A stretch of 15,843 bases of DNA from Candidatus Alloscillospira gallinarum (GCA_904420055.1 CAJFTV010000039.1:1-15843); one strand, 5' to 3'. Numbered from the stretch's first letter, positions 6,186 through 15,280 are shown. Translations and numbers: made by a program. Notes: generated by a model not told the origin, from the letters alone.

Positions 6186-6923
6186 ATGGGAATTTTCAGA
6201 AGGAAAAAAGATGCGGGGCAGCCGGACGTGAGCCGGCTCCCCTGCCACATAGCCATTATAATGGACGGTAACGGTAGATGGGCAAAGAAGAGGGGACTTC
6301 CAAGGACAGCGGGGCACGCGGCCGGGGCGGAGACGTTCAGGCGCATTGCCACTTACTGCAAGGAAATCGGCGTCCGCTACCTTACCGTCTATGCGTTTTC
6401 CACGGAAAACTGGAAGCGCCCGCCTGAAGAGGTGGCGGCAATTATGAAGCTTCTTAAAAAGTTTCTCACCGAGGCCCTTCGGGATATGGAGAAAAACCGG
6501 GTAAAGGTGAAGTTTTTGGGAGATCTTGAGCCCCTGTCCGACGAGCTCAAAACCCTTATTGCGGAGACGGAAAAAATCTCCCAAAAATATAACGGCGTAC
6601 AGGTAAACCTGTGTGTAAACTACGGGGGACGGGACGAAATTGTAAGGGCTGTAAATGCCTGTATGCGTGATGCCGGGAAAGACGGCGCGCCTGTAACTGA
6701 AGAGAGTTTTTCACGGTATCTGTACACTGACGGAATACCAGACCCGGACCTTATAATAAGGCCCAGCGGAGAATACCGGCTTTCCAATTTCCTCATGTGG
6801 CAGTCGGCGTATTCAGAGCTGTATTTTACAGATGTACTCTGGCCGGACTTTGACAAAAATGAGATGAACCGGGCAATTTGTGAGTATCAAACCCGTGACA
6901 GGCGGTATGGCGGGATAAAGTAA
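6186..6923 (+). CDS. uppS: Isoprenyl transferase (undecaprenyl diphosphate synthase)
   Basis: UppS condenses isopentenyl diphosphate units onto farnesyl diphosphate in cis, making the C55 carrier for peptidoglycan and other cell-wall polymers. The product is 245 residues, normal for the family. HIAIIMDGNGRWAKKRG carries the catalytic Asp (Asp27 from this start). YAFSTENWKRP and the signature around RPSGEYRLSNFLMWQSAY, followed by the SELYF block, are also intact. The ATG at 6186 is preferred because family members usually begin a few residues before this block. A TTG at 6180 that overlaps the frr TGA is in frame and would add two residues. No strong ribosome binding site is seen for either, only AAGGAAAAAGAG at the end of frr, so coupling to frr is likely. 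Precursors come from dxr and ispG in the same operon. Confidence 0.95.
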   Translation: MGIFRRKKDAGQPDVSRLPCHIAIIMDGNGRWAKKRGLPRTAGHAAGAETFRRIATYCKEIGVRYLTVYAFSTENWKRPPEEVAAIMKLLKKFLTEALRDMEKNRVKVKFLGDLEPLSDELKTLIAETEKISQKYNGVQVNLCVNYGGRDEIVRAVNACMRDAGKDGAPVTEESFSRYLYTDGIPDPDLIIRPSGEYRLSNFLMWQSAYSELYFTDVLWPDFDKNEMNRAICEYQTRDRRYGGIK

Positions 6924-6976
6924 ACACAGATGCGGCACGCAGGACAGAAATCCGCTGAAATGCGGCATACGTGAAA

Positions 6977-6981
6977 AGGAG
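6977..6981 (+). promoter_or_regulatory. Ribosome binding site that fixes the cdsA start
   Basis: AGGAG lies 7 bases before the ATG at 6989. A GTG at 6971 is in frame but would place this site inside the coding region and has no Shine-Dalgarno sequence of its own. Confidence 0.85.
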
Positions 6982-6988
6982 AATAAAT

Positions 6989-7816
6989 ATGAAAACGAGG
7001 ATAATAGTTGCGGCAGTTGCTATACCGATACTGTTTGTGATAATGTTCTTTCTTCCCCCTGTGTATATGGGATTTTTAACAGCTATAATATGCGGGTTTG
7101 CGGCGTTTGAATTTATGACGGCCTTAAGTCCGAATATGCAGCTTAAAAACAAGGTGTTTACCATCGCCGCCGCGGCGCTTATTCCACTCACAAAGGTGAC
7201 GGCTTATCCCACGGCACTGACAATGGCCGTTATCATTTTATATGCCGTAGTGGTGTTTGTGGACGGAATAATAACATACGGCGGGGAAAAAGACATACAA
7301 TTTAAAGACATCGCGTATGGTTTTTTTATAGGGATAGTTTATCCCATGATGCTCTCCTCCCTTGTGATGCTTAAAGACATGTATCTTGGAAAATATCTTG
7401 TGCTCCTGCCAGTGGTTGTCACGTTCTGCTGTGACAGCGGCGCCTATTTTGCCGGGGTGTATTTTGGCCGGCACAAGGTAACTCCCCGGGTCAGCCCGAA
7501 TAAGTCGGCGGAAGGGTTTATCGGCGGAGTGCTTACGGGAATTGTGTGCATGTTCATCTACTGCGGAATTGTGGCTCTCGCGACAGACATACGCGTCAAT
7601 TTCTGGGCCGTGGCGCTGTATGGAATTTTGGGCAGCGTTGTAGTGGAGATTGGCGACCTGGCATTTTCACTTATAAAGAGACTTGTGGGAATTAAGGACT
7701 ACGGAAAGCTTATACCGGGACACGGGGGAATGCTGGACCGTTTTGACAGTATGTCCTTTGCCGCCCCTGTGATGTATGTGCTCTCTGTAATCCTGCCGGT
7801 TTTCAGGGTGTTTTAA
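6989..7816 (+). CDS. cdsA: Phosphatidate cytidylyltransferase (CDP-diglyceride synthase)
   Basis: This integral membrane enzyme converts phosphatidic acid and CTP into CDP-diacylglycerol, the branch point for bacterial phospholipids. The 275-residue product has about eight hydrophobic segments. The C-terminal family signature is complete at residues 227-253: it starts SLIKRLVGIKDYGKLIPGHG and ends GMLDRFD, including the KD and HGG...DR..D metal and substrate residues. The SPNKSAEGFIGGVLTG block upstream is also typical. The gene follows uppS after 65 bases and ends one base before the dxr ATG, so the two are closely coupled. The start at 6989 was chosen for its AGGAG site. Confidence 0.95.
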   Translation: MKTRIIVAAVAIPILFVIMFFLPPVYMGFLTAIICGFAAFEFMTALSPNMQLKNKVFTIAAAALIPLTKVTAYPTALTMAVIILYAVVVFVDGIITYGGEKDIQFKDIAYGFFIGIVYPMMLSSLVMLKDMYLGKYLVLLPVVVTFCCDSGAYFAGVYFGRHKVTPRVSPNKSAEGFIGGVLTGIVCMFIYCGIVALATDIRVNFWAVALYGILGSVVVEIGDLAFSLIKRLVGIKDYGKLIPGHGGMLDRFDSMSFAAPVMYVLSVILPVFRVF

Positions 7817-7817
7817 G

Positions 7818-8960
7818 ATGACAGGCGCGATATCTGTACTGGGGTCTACCGGCTCAATCGGCACCCAGACTTTGCAGGTGGCGGATAATTTAAACATTCC
7901 CGTCTGTGCCCTTGCGGCAAACAGAAGCGCAGAGCTTCTGGAGATACAGGCCAGAAAGTACGCGCCGGAGCTTGTGGCGGTGTATGACAGGGACGCGGCA
8001 CGGGACCTTGCGGTGCGGCTGCGGGACACTGAAATTGAGGTAGTGCAGGGGGAAGAGGGACTTTTGCGTGCGGCCTCGCTTGAAAGCGCGGAAACTGTTG
8101 TCACGGCAGTGGTTGGAACGGTTGGACTGCGGCCCACGCTGGAGGCTGTACGGACAAAAAAGCGCATTGCCCTTGCAAACAAGGAGACCCTTGTCTGTGC
8201 CGGGGAGCTTGTAATGAGTGAGGCGGCGGACCGGGGCGCGGAGATTATCCCGGTGGACTCGGAACACTCGGCTATATTCCAGTGCCTTGAGGATAAGGGC
8301 GGGGCCGGAGTAAAAAAAATAATTCTGACGGCCTCCGGCGGCCCTTTCAGAGGAAAGACCCACGCTGAACTCCAAAGTGTGACCCCTGAGATGGCTCTGA
8401 AGCACCCAAACTGGAATATGGGGGCAAAGGTGACAATAGACTCCGCTACCATGATGAACAAGGGGCTTGAGTTTATTGAGGCAATGCACCTGTTTGGCCT
8501 GGAGCCGGGGCGCATACAGGTACTTGTGCACCCACAGAGCATAGTCCACTCCGCCGTAATGTACAGGGACAACTCTGTAATTGCGCAGATGGGTGTCCCC
8601 GACATGCGCATACCGATTCAGTACGCCCTTACATATCCGGAGAGAGGGCCGGCCCCGGCGCCGGAACTCAGCCTTGCGGAAATTGGAAAGCTCACCTTTG
8701 AGGAGCCGGATTTGGAGGCGTTTAAGTGCCTTGGTCTTGCGATGGAGGTGGCGGGAATGGGCGGAAATGCCGGTGCTGTCATGAACGCGGCAAATGAAGA
8801 GGCCGTACGGCTGTTTTTGGACGGCAAAATAAGTTTTAACGGGATTTTTGAATTAGTATCCGCAGCAGTGGAAAAAATAAAATGTATAGATAAGGCGAGT
8901 CTTGAAGATATACTGGCCTCTGATTTGGCGGCCAGGGAATTTGTAAAGAGCAATTATTGA
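7818..8960 (+). CDS. dxr: 1-deoxy-D-xylulose 5-phosphate reductoisomerase
   Basis: Dxr makes 2-C-methyl-D-erythritol 4-phosphate from DXP with NADPH, the committed step of the MEP isoprenoid pathway and the target of fosmidomycin. The 380-residue product fits the family. The N-terminal NADPH-binding loop is GSTGSIGTQTL (residues 9-19). ANKETLVCAGE follows. The metal ligands lie in PVDSEHSAIFQ (Asp147, Glu149) and MMNKGLE (Glu218), preceded by GGPFRG and HPNWNMGAKVTIDSAT, which form the substrate pocket. The C-terminal helical domain is present. The start lies one base after the cdsA stop, and the only ribosome-binding-like sequence is within the end of cdsA, so translational coupling is likely. 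Confidence 0.97.
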   Translation: MTGAISVLGSTGSIGTQTLQVADNLNIPVCALAANRSAELLEIQARKYAPELVAVYDRDAARDLAVRLRDTEIEVVQGEEGLLRAASLESAETVVTAVVGTVGLRPTLEAVRTKKRIALANKETLVCAGELVMSEAADRGAEIIPVDSEHSAIFQCLEDKGGAGVKKIILTASGGPFRGKTHAELQSVTPEMALKHPNWNMGAKVTIDSATMMNKGLEFIEAMHLFGLEPGRIQVLVHPQSIVHSAVMYRDNSVIAQMGVPDMRIPIQYALTYPERGPAPAPELSLAEIGKLTFEEPDLEAFKCLGLAMEVAGMGGNAGAVMNAANEEAVRLFLDGKISFNGIFELVSAAVEKIKCIDKASLEDILASDLAAREFVKSNY

Positions 8961-8973
8961 TATAGGAGTTTCA

Positions 8974-10029
8974 ATGTATATAATTTTAGGCATTATCGCA
9001 TTCGGGATTCTCATTGCCGTACATGAGCTTGGCCATTTTCTGGCGGCAAAGGCATGTAAGGTCAAAGTTAATGAGTTTTCCATTGGTATGGGGCCAGCCA
9101 TATTTAAAAAGCAGGGCAAGGAGACGCTCTATTCCCTGCGCATTCTGCCAATCGGCGGCTACTGCGCCATGGAGGGAGAGGACGATGACTCGGCAGACCC
9201 GCGCTCCTTCGGCAAGCAGAGGAGATGGAAAAAGCTGATTATCCTTGCCGCAGGTGCATTTATGAACTTCCTTTTGGGGTTTATAATTGTCATCATAATC
9301 TTTTCACAGGCCGAGGTCTACGGCTCAAGCACCGTGTCGGGGCTTATGGACGGATTTCCGGATAACGGAGAGGCGGGCCTTATGGAAGGGGATAAAATTT
9401 ACTCCATAAACGGAATGAGGATTTACTACTCCAATGATTTTTCCACGGCCATGGCGCGCTCCGGTGAGAATGTTGACATGGTTGTAATACGAGACGGGGA
9501 AAAAGTGACATTAGAGGATTATAATCTCACGCAGAGAGAGTACACGGAAAACGGCGAGACGGTTGTAAAGTACGGAATATATTTTGAGACTATACCTGCA
9601 ACCTTTCTTGAAAAGCTGAAATATTCGGTCTACACCTCCTTTAATTTCGTGCGCCTCATATGGTACAGCCTCTCAGACCTTTTTACAGGCGCGGTAGGTA
9701 TTAAAGACCTGTCAGGGCCCGTGGAAGTTGTATCGGTTATGAACGACATGGGGGCTCAGGCGGCCACGGTGGGAGACGCGATTTTAAATATTTCGTATCT
9801 CTGCGCGTTTATCGCCATTAACCTGGCTGTTATGAACATGCTGCCAATTCCGGCACTGGACGGCGGCAGGATATTCTTCCTCATTGTCACCTGGGTAATA
9901 GAAAAGGTGATAAGGAGAAAGGTAAATCCGAAATATGAGGGATATATACACACGGCGGGCTTTGTACTGCTGATGGGACTTATGGTATTTGTATTTGCAA
10001 GCGACGTGGTGAAGATTATAAATGGCTAA
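8974..10029 (+). CDS. rseP: RIP metalloprotease RseP (site-2 protease)
   Basis: This intramembrane zinc protease cleaves membrane-embedded regulators such as anti-sigma factors and can remove signal-peptide remnants. The Gram-positive counterpart is RasP. The 351-residue product has the first membrane helix with HELGH (His17, Glu18, His21), a PDZ domain at about residues 125-200 (around EAGLMEGDKIYSINGMRI), and the C-terminal motif NMLPIPALDGGR with the third zinc ligand Asp296. The final membrane helix is at about 325-347. A TAGGAG site lies 6 bases before the ATG. Its last 8 bases overlap the start of ispG. No dedicated sigma/anti-sigma pair is in the window, so the substrate is unknown. 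Confidence 0.95.
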   Translation: MYIILGIIAFGILIAVHELGHFLAAKACKVKVNEFSIGMGPAIFKKQGKETLYSLRILPIGGYCAMEGEDDDSADPRSFGKQRRWKKLIILAAGAFMNFLLGFIIVIIIFSQAEVYGSSTVSGLMDGFPDNGEAGLMEGDKIYSINGMRIYYSNDFSTAMARSGENVDMVVIRDGEKVTLEDYNLTQREYTENGETVVKYGIYFETIPATFLEKLKYSVYTSFNFVRLIWYSLSDLFTGAVGIKDLSGPVEVVSVMNDMGAQAATVGDAILNISYLCAFIAINLAVMNMLPIPALDGGRIFFLIVTWVIEKVIRRKVNPKYEGYIHTAGFVLLMGLMVFVFASDVVKIING

Positions 10030-11077
10030 AGAGATAAAAGTTGGAAATGTCACAGTGGGCGGGGGAGCCCCCGTCTCTGTGCAGTCCATGACAAACACGA
10101 AAACAGAGGACGTAGCGTCAACGGCGGCCCAGATTGAAAGGCTGTGTGCCGCAGGGTGCGATATTGTCCGTGTGGCCGTGCCAAATGAAGAGGCGGCCCG
10201 GGCGATAGAAAAGCTCAAGGAAAAATCTGCGGTGCCAATTGTGGCGGACATTCATTTTGACTACAGGCTGGCGGTTTTGGCGGCCCGGGCAGGCGCGGAC
10301 AAAATACGCATTAATCCGGGAAACATCGGGGGAGACGACCGGGTAAAGGCTGTGACGGACGTGTGCAGGGAGCGCGGCATACCAATACGCATCGGCGTGA
10401 ACAGCGGCAGCGTTGAAAAAAAGCTCCTCCAAAAATACGGCGGCCCTACGCCGGAGGCCATGGCCATGTCTGCCATGGGCCATGTGAAGATTTTAAACCG
10501 GTTTGACTTTGACGATATATGCATATCGGTTAAGGCGTCAAATGTTCCGGATACAATAGCCGCCTACAGACTGGTGCGTGAGATGTGCGACTATCCACTG
10601 CACCTTGGCGTGACTGAGGCGGGGACTGAGTACACCGGTATTATAAAGTCCGCCGCAGGTATCGGAACGCTTTTGTCCGAGGGAATTGGCGATACAATAC
10701 GGGTGTCACTCACCGCCCCTCCCGAGAGGGAGGTAAAGGCCGGAATTGAGCTTTTAAAGGCCCTGGGGCTCCGGCACGGCGGTGTGGAATTTATCTCCTG
10801 TCCAAGCTGCGGCAGGTGCAAAATTGACCTTATTTCCACAGCACAGCAGGTTGAGCGGGAGCTGGAGGGCTTTAAGGGCGATATCACCGTGGCCGTAATG
10901 GGGTGCGTGGTTAACGGCCCGGGGGAGGCCTCCCGCGCAGACTATGGAATTGCCGGCGGCGACGGCGAGGGCGTAATATTCAAAAAGGGGCAGGTCGTGA
11001 AAAAGGTGAAAACCGAGCTCCTTGTGAGCGAGCTTATGAAACTAATCACGGAAGGAAGTAAGACGCAGTGGGCATGA
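10022..11077 (+). CDS. ispG: 4-hydroxy-3-methylbut-2-en-1-yl diphosphate synthase
   Basis: IspG reductively opens the cyclic diphosphate MEcPP to HMBPP in the penultimate MEP step, using a 4Fe-4S cluster and usually flavodoxin or ferredoxin electrons. The 351-residue product has the short bacterial form: an N-terminal TIM barrel and a C-terminal cluster domain. The cluster ligands appear intact: Cys260 and Cys263 in CPSCGRC, Cys295 in GCVVNGPGE, and Glu302 in the same motif. These spacings equal those I recall for E. coli IspG. N-terminal VQSMTNTKTEDV and RINPGNIGG are also typical. The ATG overlaps the rseP stop by 8 bases, with only a weak ribosome binding site, suggesting coupling. Its own end overlaps the polC start. 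Confidence 0.97.
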   Translation: MAKEIKVGNVTVGGGAPVSVQSMTNTKTEDVASTAAQIERLCAAGCDIVRVAVPNEEAARAIEKLKEKSAVPIVADIHFDYRLAVLAARAGADKIRINPGNIGGDDRVKAVTDVCRERGIPIRIGVNSGSVEKKLLQKYGGPTPEAMAMSAMGHVKILNRFDFDDICISVKASNVPDTIAAYRLVREMCDYPLHLGVTEAGTEYTGIIKSAAGIGTLLSEGIGDTIRVSLTAPPEREVKAGIELLKALGLRHGGVEFISCPSCGRCKIDLISTAQQVERELEGFKGDITVAVMGCVVNGPGEASRADYGIAGGDGEGVIFKKGQVVKKVKTELLVSELMKLITEGSKTQWA

Positions 11078-14000
11078 ACTCGGTGCCGTTTTTTGACATG
11101 TTTTCCTGCTGCCGTGACGGCGGTGCGCTTGAGGTGCTTCTGGAAAACTCGAAAGTGACAAGCGCCACCATAAACAAGCATGACAGGACGATGAAACTCT
11201 CCATGGTTATGGCGGCGCCGGCCGCTCCGGCGGAGATAACTACAATTGAAAATGGAATAGCAAAGGAATTTGGACTGAGCCGGGTATCCGTATCGGCGAG
11301 GTTTCCCACCGCCCGGGCAGTACAGCAAAGGGGCGGAGAAAACGCTAAAAAGAGCGGCGCAAAACCGTCCGGACAGATGATTATGGGCAAGCCTGTAAAG
11401 GGAAAGGCTACACCCATGAAGGACGTACATATTGACCTTGGGCGCGTCACGGTCACAGGCGAGGTTTTTGACGTGCAGTCACGGGAGATACCCAAAAGCC
11501 GCGCCTGGGTTCTTACATTTGACATGACGGATTATACCGGGTCTGTCCACGTATCAAAGTTTATGCGGGACGAGAATGCAAAGGACATTGTGGAGAAAAT
11601 AAAGCCGGGCATGATGCTCACCGTCTCCGGAAACCTTGGATACACGAGGTTTGACCCGGACCTGACTCTGGAGCCCAGCTCCATATGCACTGCCGAGAAA
11701 GCGGAGCGGGAGGACAAAGCGGATAAAAAGCGTGTTGAGCTGCATCTGCATACGAAGATGTCGGCCATGGACGCGCTTACAGATACGGCAAAGGTGATAA
11801 AAAGGGCTATAAAGTGGGGACACCCGGCAATAGCCATAACAGACCACGGTGTAGTGCAGTCATTTCCCGACGCCATGAAGGCTGCCGGGGACGACATTAA
11901 GGTCCTGTACGGCGTGGAAGGATATTATGTAAACGATATTGACGACAAGCTGGCAGTTTACGGCGACATATCCGGCGAGCTCACCGGAGAGATTGCCGTA
12001 TTCGACATTGAGACGACGGGGCTTTCCGCCGACAGGGACAGGATAACTGAGATTGGCGCCGTCATATTGAGAGACGGAAAAGAAAGAGACCGGTTTCAGA
12101 CGTTTGTTAACCCCGGTATGCATATACCCCATAAGATAACGCAGCTCACCGGAATAACCGATGATGATGTGAAAGACGCTCCGGGCCAGGAGGAGGCCGT
12201 GAGAAAATTTCTGGATTTTGTGGGGTCGAGGCCCCTTGCCGCCCACAATGCCAGCTTTGACATCGGCTTTATATACGAGGCCGCTGTGCGGTACGGCATT
12301 GATTACACTCCGTCGTATATTGATACGCTCGCCATGTCGAGAGCCCTTTTACCGGAGCTTAAGAGCCACAGGCTAAACATAGTCGCGGGATTTTTGAGCC
12401 TGCCGGAATTTTCTCACCACAGGGCATCGGACGATGCCGTGACTGCGGGCTTAATTTTGGCAAAGCTGATGGAAAAGCTGGAAAGTGCGGGGATTACGCG
12501 CATAGAGGATATTAACGGCTATATCGCAAAAGCGGGCAGGGATGCCGTCATGGGGCGCAGGTTTAAGCCCCGGCATATAATTGTGCTTGTAAAAACCCAG
12601 GCGGGAATGAAAAACCTGTATAAGATTATCACAAAGAGCCACCTGGAGTATTTCAAGCGCTACCCGATTATGCCCAAGAGCGTACTTATGGAACACCGTG
12701 ATGGGCTTATAATCGGCTCTGCCTGTGAGGCGGGAGAGGTGTTTGAGCTCATAAAGGACAGGCGCAGCCGTCTGGAGCTCAGACGGATTGCCGAGTTTTA
12801 CGACTACCTTGAAATTCAGCCAATATGCAATAACCGGTTTATGCTGGAGGGAGAGAACCCCATAGCGGAAAATGAGGAGGAGCTCCGGGATTTCAACAGG
12901 ACGGTTGTGCGCCTTGGAGAGGAGCTTAATAAGCCTGTTGTTGCCACGGGAGACGTGCATTTTCTTGACAGGGAGGACGAGATTTTCCGCCATGTGCTCC
13001 TCACTGCGAAGGGCTTTTCCGACGGGGACAAGCCCCTTCCGCTGTATTTCCGCACAACAGAGGAGATGCTCGCCGAGTTTGACTATCTCGGACCCGAAAA
13101 GGCCTACGAGGTGGTCGTGGAAAATACGGTGAAAATAGCGGATATGTGCGACAAGGTGCGCCCGCTGCCGCCTAAGGTGCTCTATGCGCCGAAAATTGAA
13201 AACAGTGCCCAGCAGCTTAAAGACCTGGTATATGGGCGCATGCATGAGCTATATGGGGAAAATCCGCCGGAGATTATAACAAAGCGCATTGAGACGGAGC
13301 TGGGCGACATTTTAAACCGAAACTACGACGTCATATACATGAGTGCCCAGAAGCTGGTGGCAGACTCAATTGCCCACGGGTATCTGGTCGGCTCGAGAGG
13401 CAGCGTCGGTTCTTCCCTTGTGGCGTACATGTCGGGTATTACTGAGGTTAACTCCCTGCCTGCGCATTACAGATGTCCCAAGTGCAAGCACACGGATTTT
13501 GCCGCCGGCGAGGGGTACGGCTGCGGCGCGGATATGCCGGACGGCGTGTGCCCCGTTTGCGGTACGGAATACGCCAAAGAGGGATTTGATATCCCATTTG
13601 AGACGTTTTTGGGCTTTGGCGGCGACAAGGTGCCGGATATTGACCTGAACTTTTCAGGAGAGTACCAGGCGAATGCCCACCGCTACACAAACGAGCTGTT
13701 TGGTGCGGACCATGTGTTTCGTGCCGGAACAATCGGAACTGTCGCGGAAAAGACGGCTTTTGGATATGTCAAGAAATATATGGAGCTCACGGGGAAAAAT
13801 CTGTCAAAGGCGGAGGAAAACCGCCTTGCAAAGGGCTGCGTCGGCGTGAAGCGCACAACAGGACAGCACCCAGGCGGACTTGTGGTAATACCACAGGACA
13901 TGGAGATTTCCGACTTCTGTCCGGCACAGCACCCGGCGGACGACAACGGTACGGATATCATTACGACCCACTTTGAATATCACTGCATGGAGGACAACCT

Positions 14001-15066
14001 TTTAAAGCTGGATGAGCTGGGACATGATGACCCAACCATGATAAAGATGCTGGAGGACATGACGGGAAGAAACGCCCGCGAGATAAAGCTTGACGACCCG
14101 GAGACTATGCGTATATTCAAGTCGCCGGAGCCGATAGGACTTGAAAAGGGAGACCCGATTATAGGTGACACCGGCACAATAGGTATACCGGAGTTCGGCA
14201 CGGGCTTTACACGGCAGATGCTCTGTGACACCCAGCCGGACAAGTTTGACACGCTGGTGCGGCTTTCGGGCTTTTCCCACGGTACGGACGTGTGGCTCGG
14301 CAACGCGAAGGATTTAATTCTATCCGGTACGGCAAGCATAAGCCAGACAATAGGCTGCCGTGACGATATAATGCTGTACCTCATATCCATGGGCATGCCC
14401 GAAAAGCGGGCGTTCAAGATTATGGAGAGCGTCAGAAAGGGCAGGGGACTGCCGGAGGGGGCGGAGGACGAGATGCGCGCAGCATCGGTTCCCGACTGGT
14501 ACATAGATTCCTGCAAAAAGATAAAATACCTCTTCCCAAAAGCCCACGCTGTGGCCTATGTAATGATGGCGTTCCGTATTGCCTGGTTCAAGGTGCACGA
14601 GCCACTGGCCTTTTACAGCGCGTATTTCTATCGCCGGAGCCAGAAGGACGGATTTGACGCGGCGGTAATGACCGGCGGAATTGAGGTGGTAAAGTCCAAG
14701 ATAAACGAGATTAAAAATAATCCCGCCGCCACTGCCAAGGAGCAGGATTTGCTGACGACTCTGGAGGCCTGTTATGAGTTTTACAGCCGAGGCTTCAGCT
14801 TTGCGCCGATTGACGTATATAAATCGGACGCGACAAAGTTTATTATAACCGAAGATGGTCGGCTTTTGCCGCCGTTTGTGGCCCTCAGCGGACTGGGAGA
14901 GTCCGCCGCCAGGGACATTGTCGAGCACAGAGGGGACTGCGAGTTTGTGTCTATTGAGGAGTTTTCCACCGCATGTCCAAAGGTTTCCAAGACGCACATT
15001 GACCAGTTAAAGCAGCTGGGGGCATTTCATGACCTGCCGGATACGAGCCAGATAAGCCTGTTTTAG
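11068..15066 (+). CDS. polC: DNA polymerase III alpha subunit, PolC type
   Basis: This is the main replicative DNA polymerase of Gram-positives, with built-in proofreading. Domains in order: a short N-terminal domain (about residues 1-80), an OB fold (about 128-205), a PHP domain starting with VELHLHTKMS (His226, His228), and a DEDD exonuclease inserted into PHP. The exonuclease residues are FDIETTGL with Asp313/Glu315, HNASFD with Asp398, and HRASDD. The remaining PHP follows, then a zinc finger (Cys803, Cys806, Cys828, Cys831), palm motif VPDIDLNFSGEYQ (Asp857, Asp859), fingers, and a C-terminal domain. At 1332 residues it is about 100 shorter than B. subtilis PolC, mostly before the OB fold. 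The GTG at 11068 has AAGGAAG 9 bases upstream. The ATG at 11074 makes an ATGA overlap with ispG but sits 15 bases from that site. Confidence 0.97.
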   Translation: MGMNSVPFFDMFSCCRDGGALEVLLENSKVTSATINKHDRTMKLSMVMAAPAAPAEITTIENGIAKEFGLSRVSVSARFPTARAVQQRGGENAKKSGAKPSGQMIMGKPVKGKATPMKDVHIDLGRVTVTGEVFDVQSREIPKSRAWVLTFDMTDYTGSVHVSKFMRDENAKDIVEKIKPGMMLTVSGNLGYTRFDPDLTLEPSSICTAEKAEREDKADKKRVELHLHTKMSAMDALTDTAKVIKRAIKWGHPAIAITDHGVVQSFPDAMKAAGDDIKVLYGVEGYYVNDIDDKLAVYGDISGELTGEIAVFDIETTGLSADRDRITEIGAVILRDGKERDRFQTFVNPGMHIPHKITQLTGITDDDVKDAPGQEEAVRKFLDFVGSRPLAAHNASFDIGFIYEAAVRYGIDYTPSYIDTLAMSRALLPELKSHRLNIVAGFLSLPEFSHHRASDDAVTAGLILAKLMEKLESAGITRIEDINGYIAKAGRDAVMGRRFKPRHIIVLVKTQAGMKNLYKIITKSHLEYFKRYPIMPKSVLMEHRDGLIIGSACEAGEVFELIKDRRSRLELRRIAEFYDYLEIQPICNNRFMLEGENPIAENEEELRDFNRTVVRLGEELNKPVVATGDVHFLDREDEIFRHVLLTAKGFSDGDKPLPLYFRTTEEMLAEFDYLGPEKAYEVVVENTVKIADMCDKVRPLPPKVLYAPKIENSAQQLKDLVYGRMHELYGENPPEIITKRIETELGDILNRNYDVIYMSAQKLVADSIAHGYLVGSRGSVGSSLVAYMSGITEVNSLPAHYRCPKCKHTDFAAGEGYGCGADMPDGVCPVCGTEYAKEGFDIPFETFLGFGGDKVPDIDLNFSGEYQANAHRYTNELFGADHVFRAGTIGTVAEKTAFGYVKKYMELTGKNLSKAEENRLAKGCVGVKRTTGQHPGGLVVIPQDMEISDFCPAQHPADDNGTDIITTHFEYHCMEDNLLKLDELGHDDPTMIKMLEDMTGRNAREIKLDDPETMRIFKSPEPIGLEKGDPIIGDTGTIGIPEFGTGFTRQMLCDTQPDKFDTLVRLSGFSHGTDVWLGNAKDLILSGTASISQTIGCRDDIMLYLISMGMPEKRAFKIMESVRKGRGLPEGAEDEMRAASVPDWYIDSCKKIKYLFPKAHAVAYVMMAFRIAWFKVHEPLAFYSAYFYRRSQKDGFDAAVMTGGIEVVKSKINEIKNNPAATAKEQDLLTTLEACYEFYSRGFSFAPIDVYKSDATKFIITEDGRLLPPFVALSGLGESAARDIVEHRGDCEFVSIEEFSTACPKVSKTHIDQLKQLGAFHDLPDTSQISLF

Positions 15067-15085
15067 CGTATCAGAGCGTGCATTG

Positions 15086-15103
15086 CTGTATATACTTATA
15101 CAG
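15086..15103. repeat. Perfect inverted repeat just after polC
   Basis: CTGTATA (15086-15092) and TATACAG (15097-15103) flank TACT, 20 bases after the polC stop. There is no T-run, so it is unlikely to terminate transcription alone. It could be an RNA-processing or protein-binding site, or chance AT-rich symmetry. Confidence 0.35.
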
Positions 15104-15204
15104 TACCCGCCAAATAATGTCATTTTTCACAGGAAAAGCGCTTTTTTCAATGCTTTTTAAGAAAATGTTTAGTGAAAGTGACAATAACATTTTTTTAAAA
15201 ATCG

Positions 15205-15213
15205 TGTTATAAT
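15205..15213 (+). promoter_or_regulatory. Extended -10 promoter upstream of the CarD-like gene
   Basis: TGTTATAAT is a perfect extended -10 (TG at 15205-15206, TATAAT at 15208-15213). No good -35 is seen at 16-18 bases upstream, which is acceptable for extended -10 promoters. Transcription would start near 15220, just before the leader hairpin and about 100 bases before the CarD-like ATG. Confidence 0.6.
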
Positions 15214-15226
15214 ACAAATAATAAAA

Positions 15227-15280
15227 GTGCAGTTTGCTGAAAGCGAGCGTAAAGGCTACCCTGCAGACTGCACGTTTTTT
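15227..15280 (+). terminator. Leader hairpin with T-run: polC operon terminator or attenuator
   Basis: GTGCAGT (15227-15233) pairs with ACTGCAC (15267-15273), followed by G and six T. Between the arms, TTGCT (15234-15238) and AGCGA (15242-15246) can form a small inner hairpin with one G-U pair. A second sequence, CTGCA (15261-15265), can compete for the left arm. Only this structure can terminate the polC operon before the next gene. It also lies inside the leader made from the extended -10 promoter at 15205, so it may attenuate the CarD-like gene. Confidence 0.6.

Noticed and set aside
6930..6967. Direct repeat ATGCGGCA at 6930-6937 and 6960-6967 between uppS and cdsA, 30 bases apart.
   Set aside because: Only 8 bases repeated twice in a short gap, with no promoter-like context. 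Chance is a sufficient explanation.
15134..15145. Palindrome AAAAGCGCTTTT after polC, considered as a terminator.
   Set aside because: The GC core is only four bases, so the hairpin would have a four-base A/T stem around a GCGC loop, too weak to terminate.
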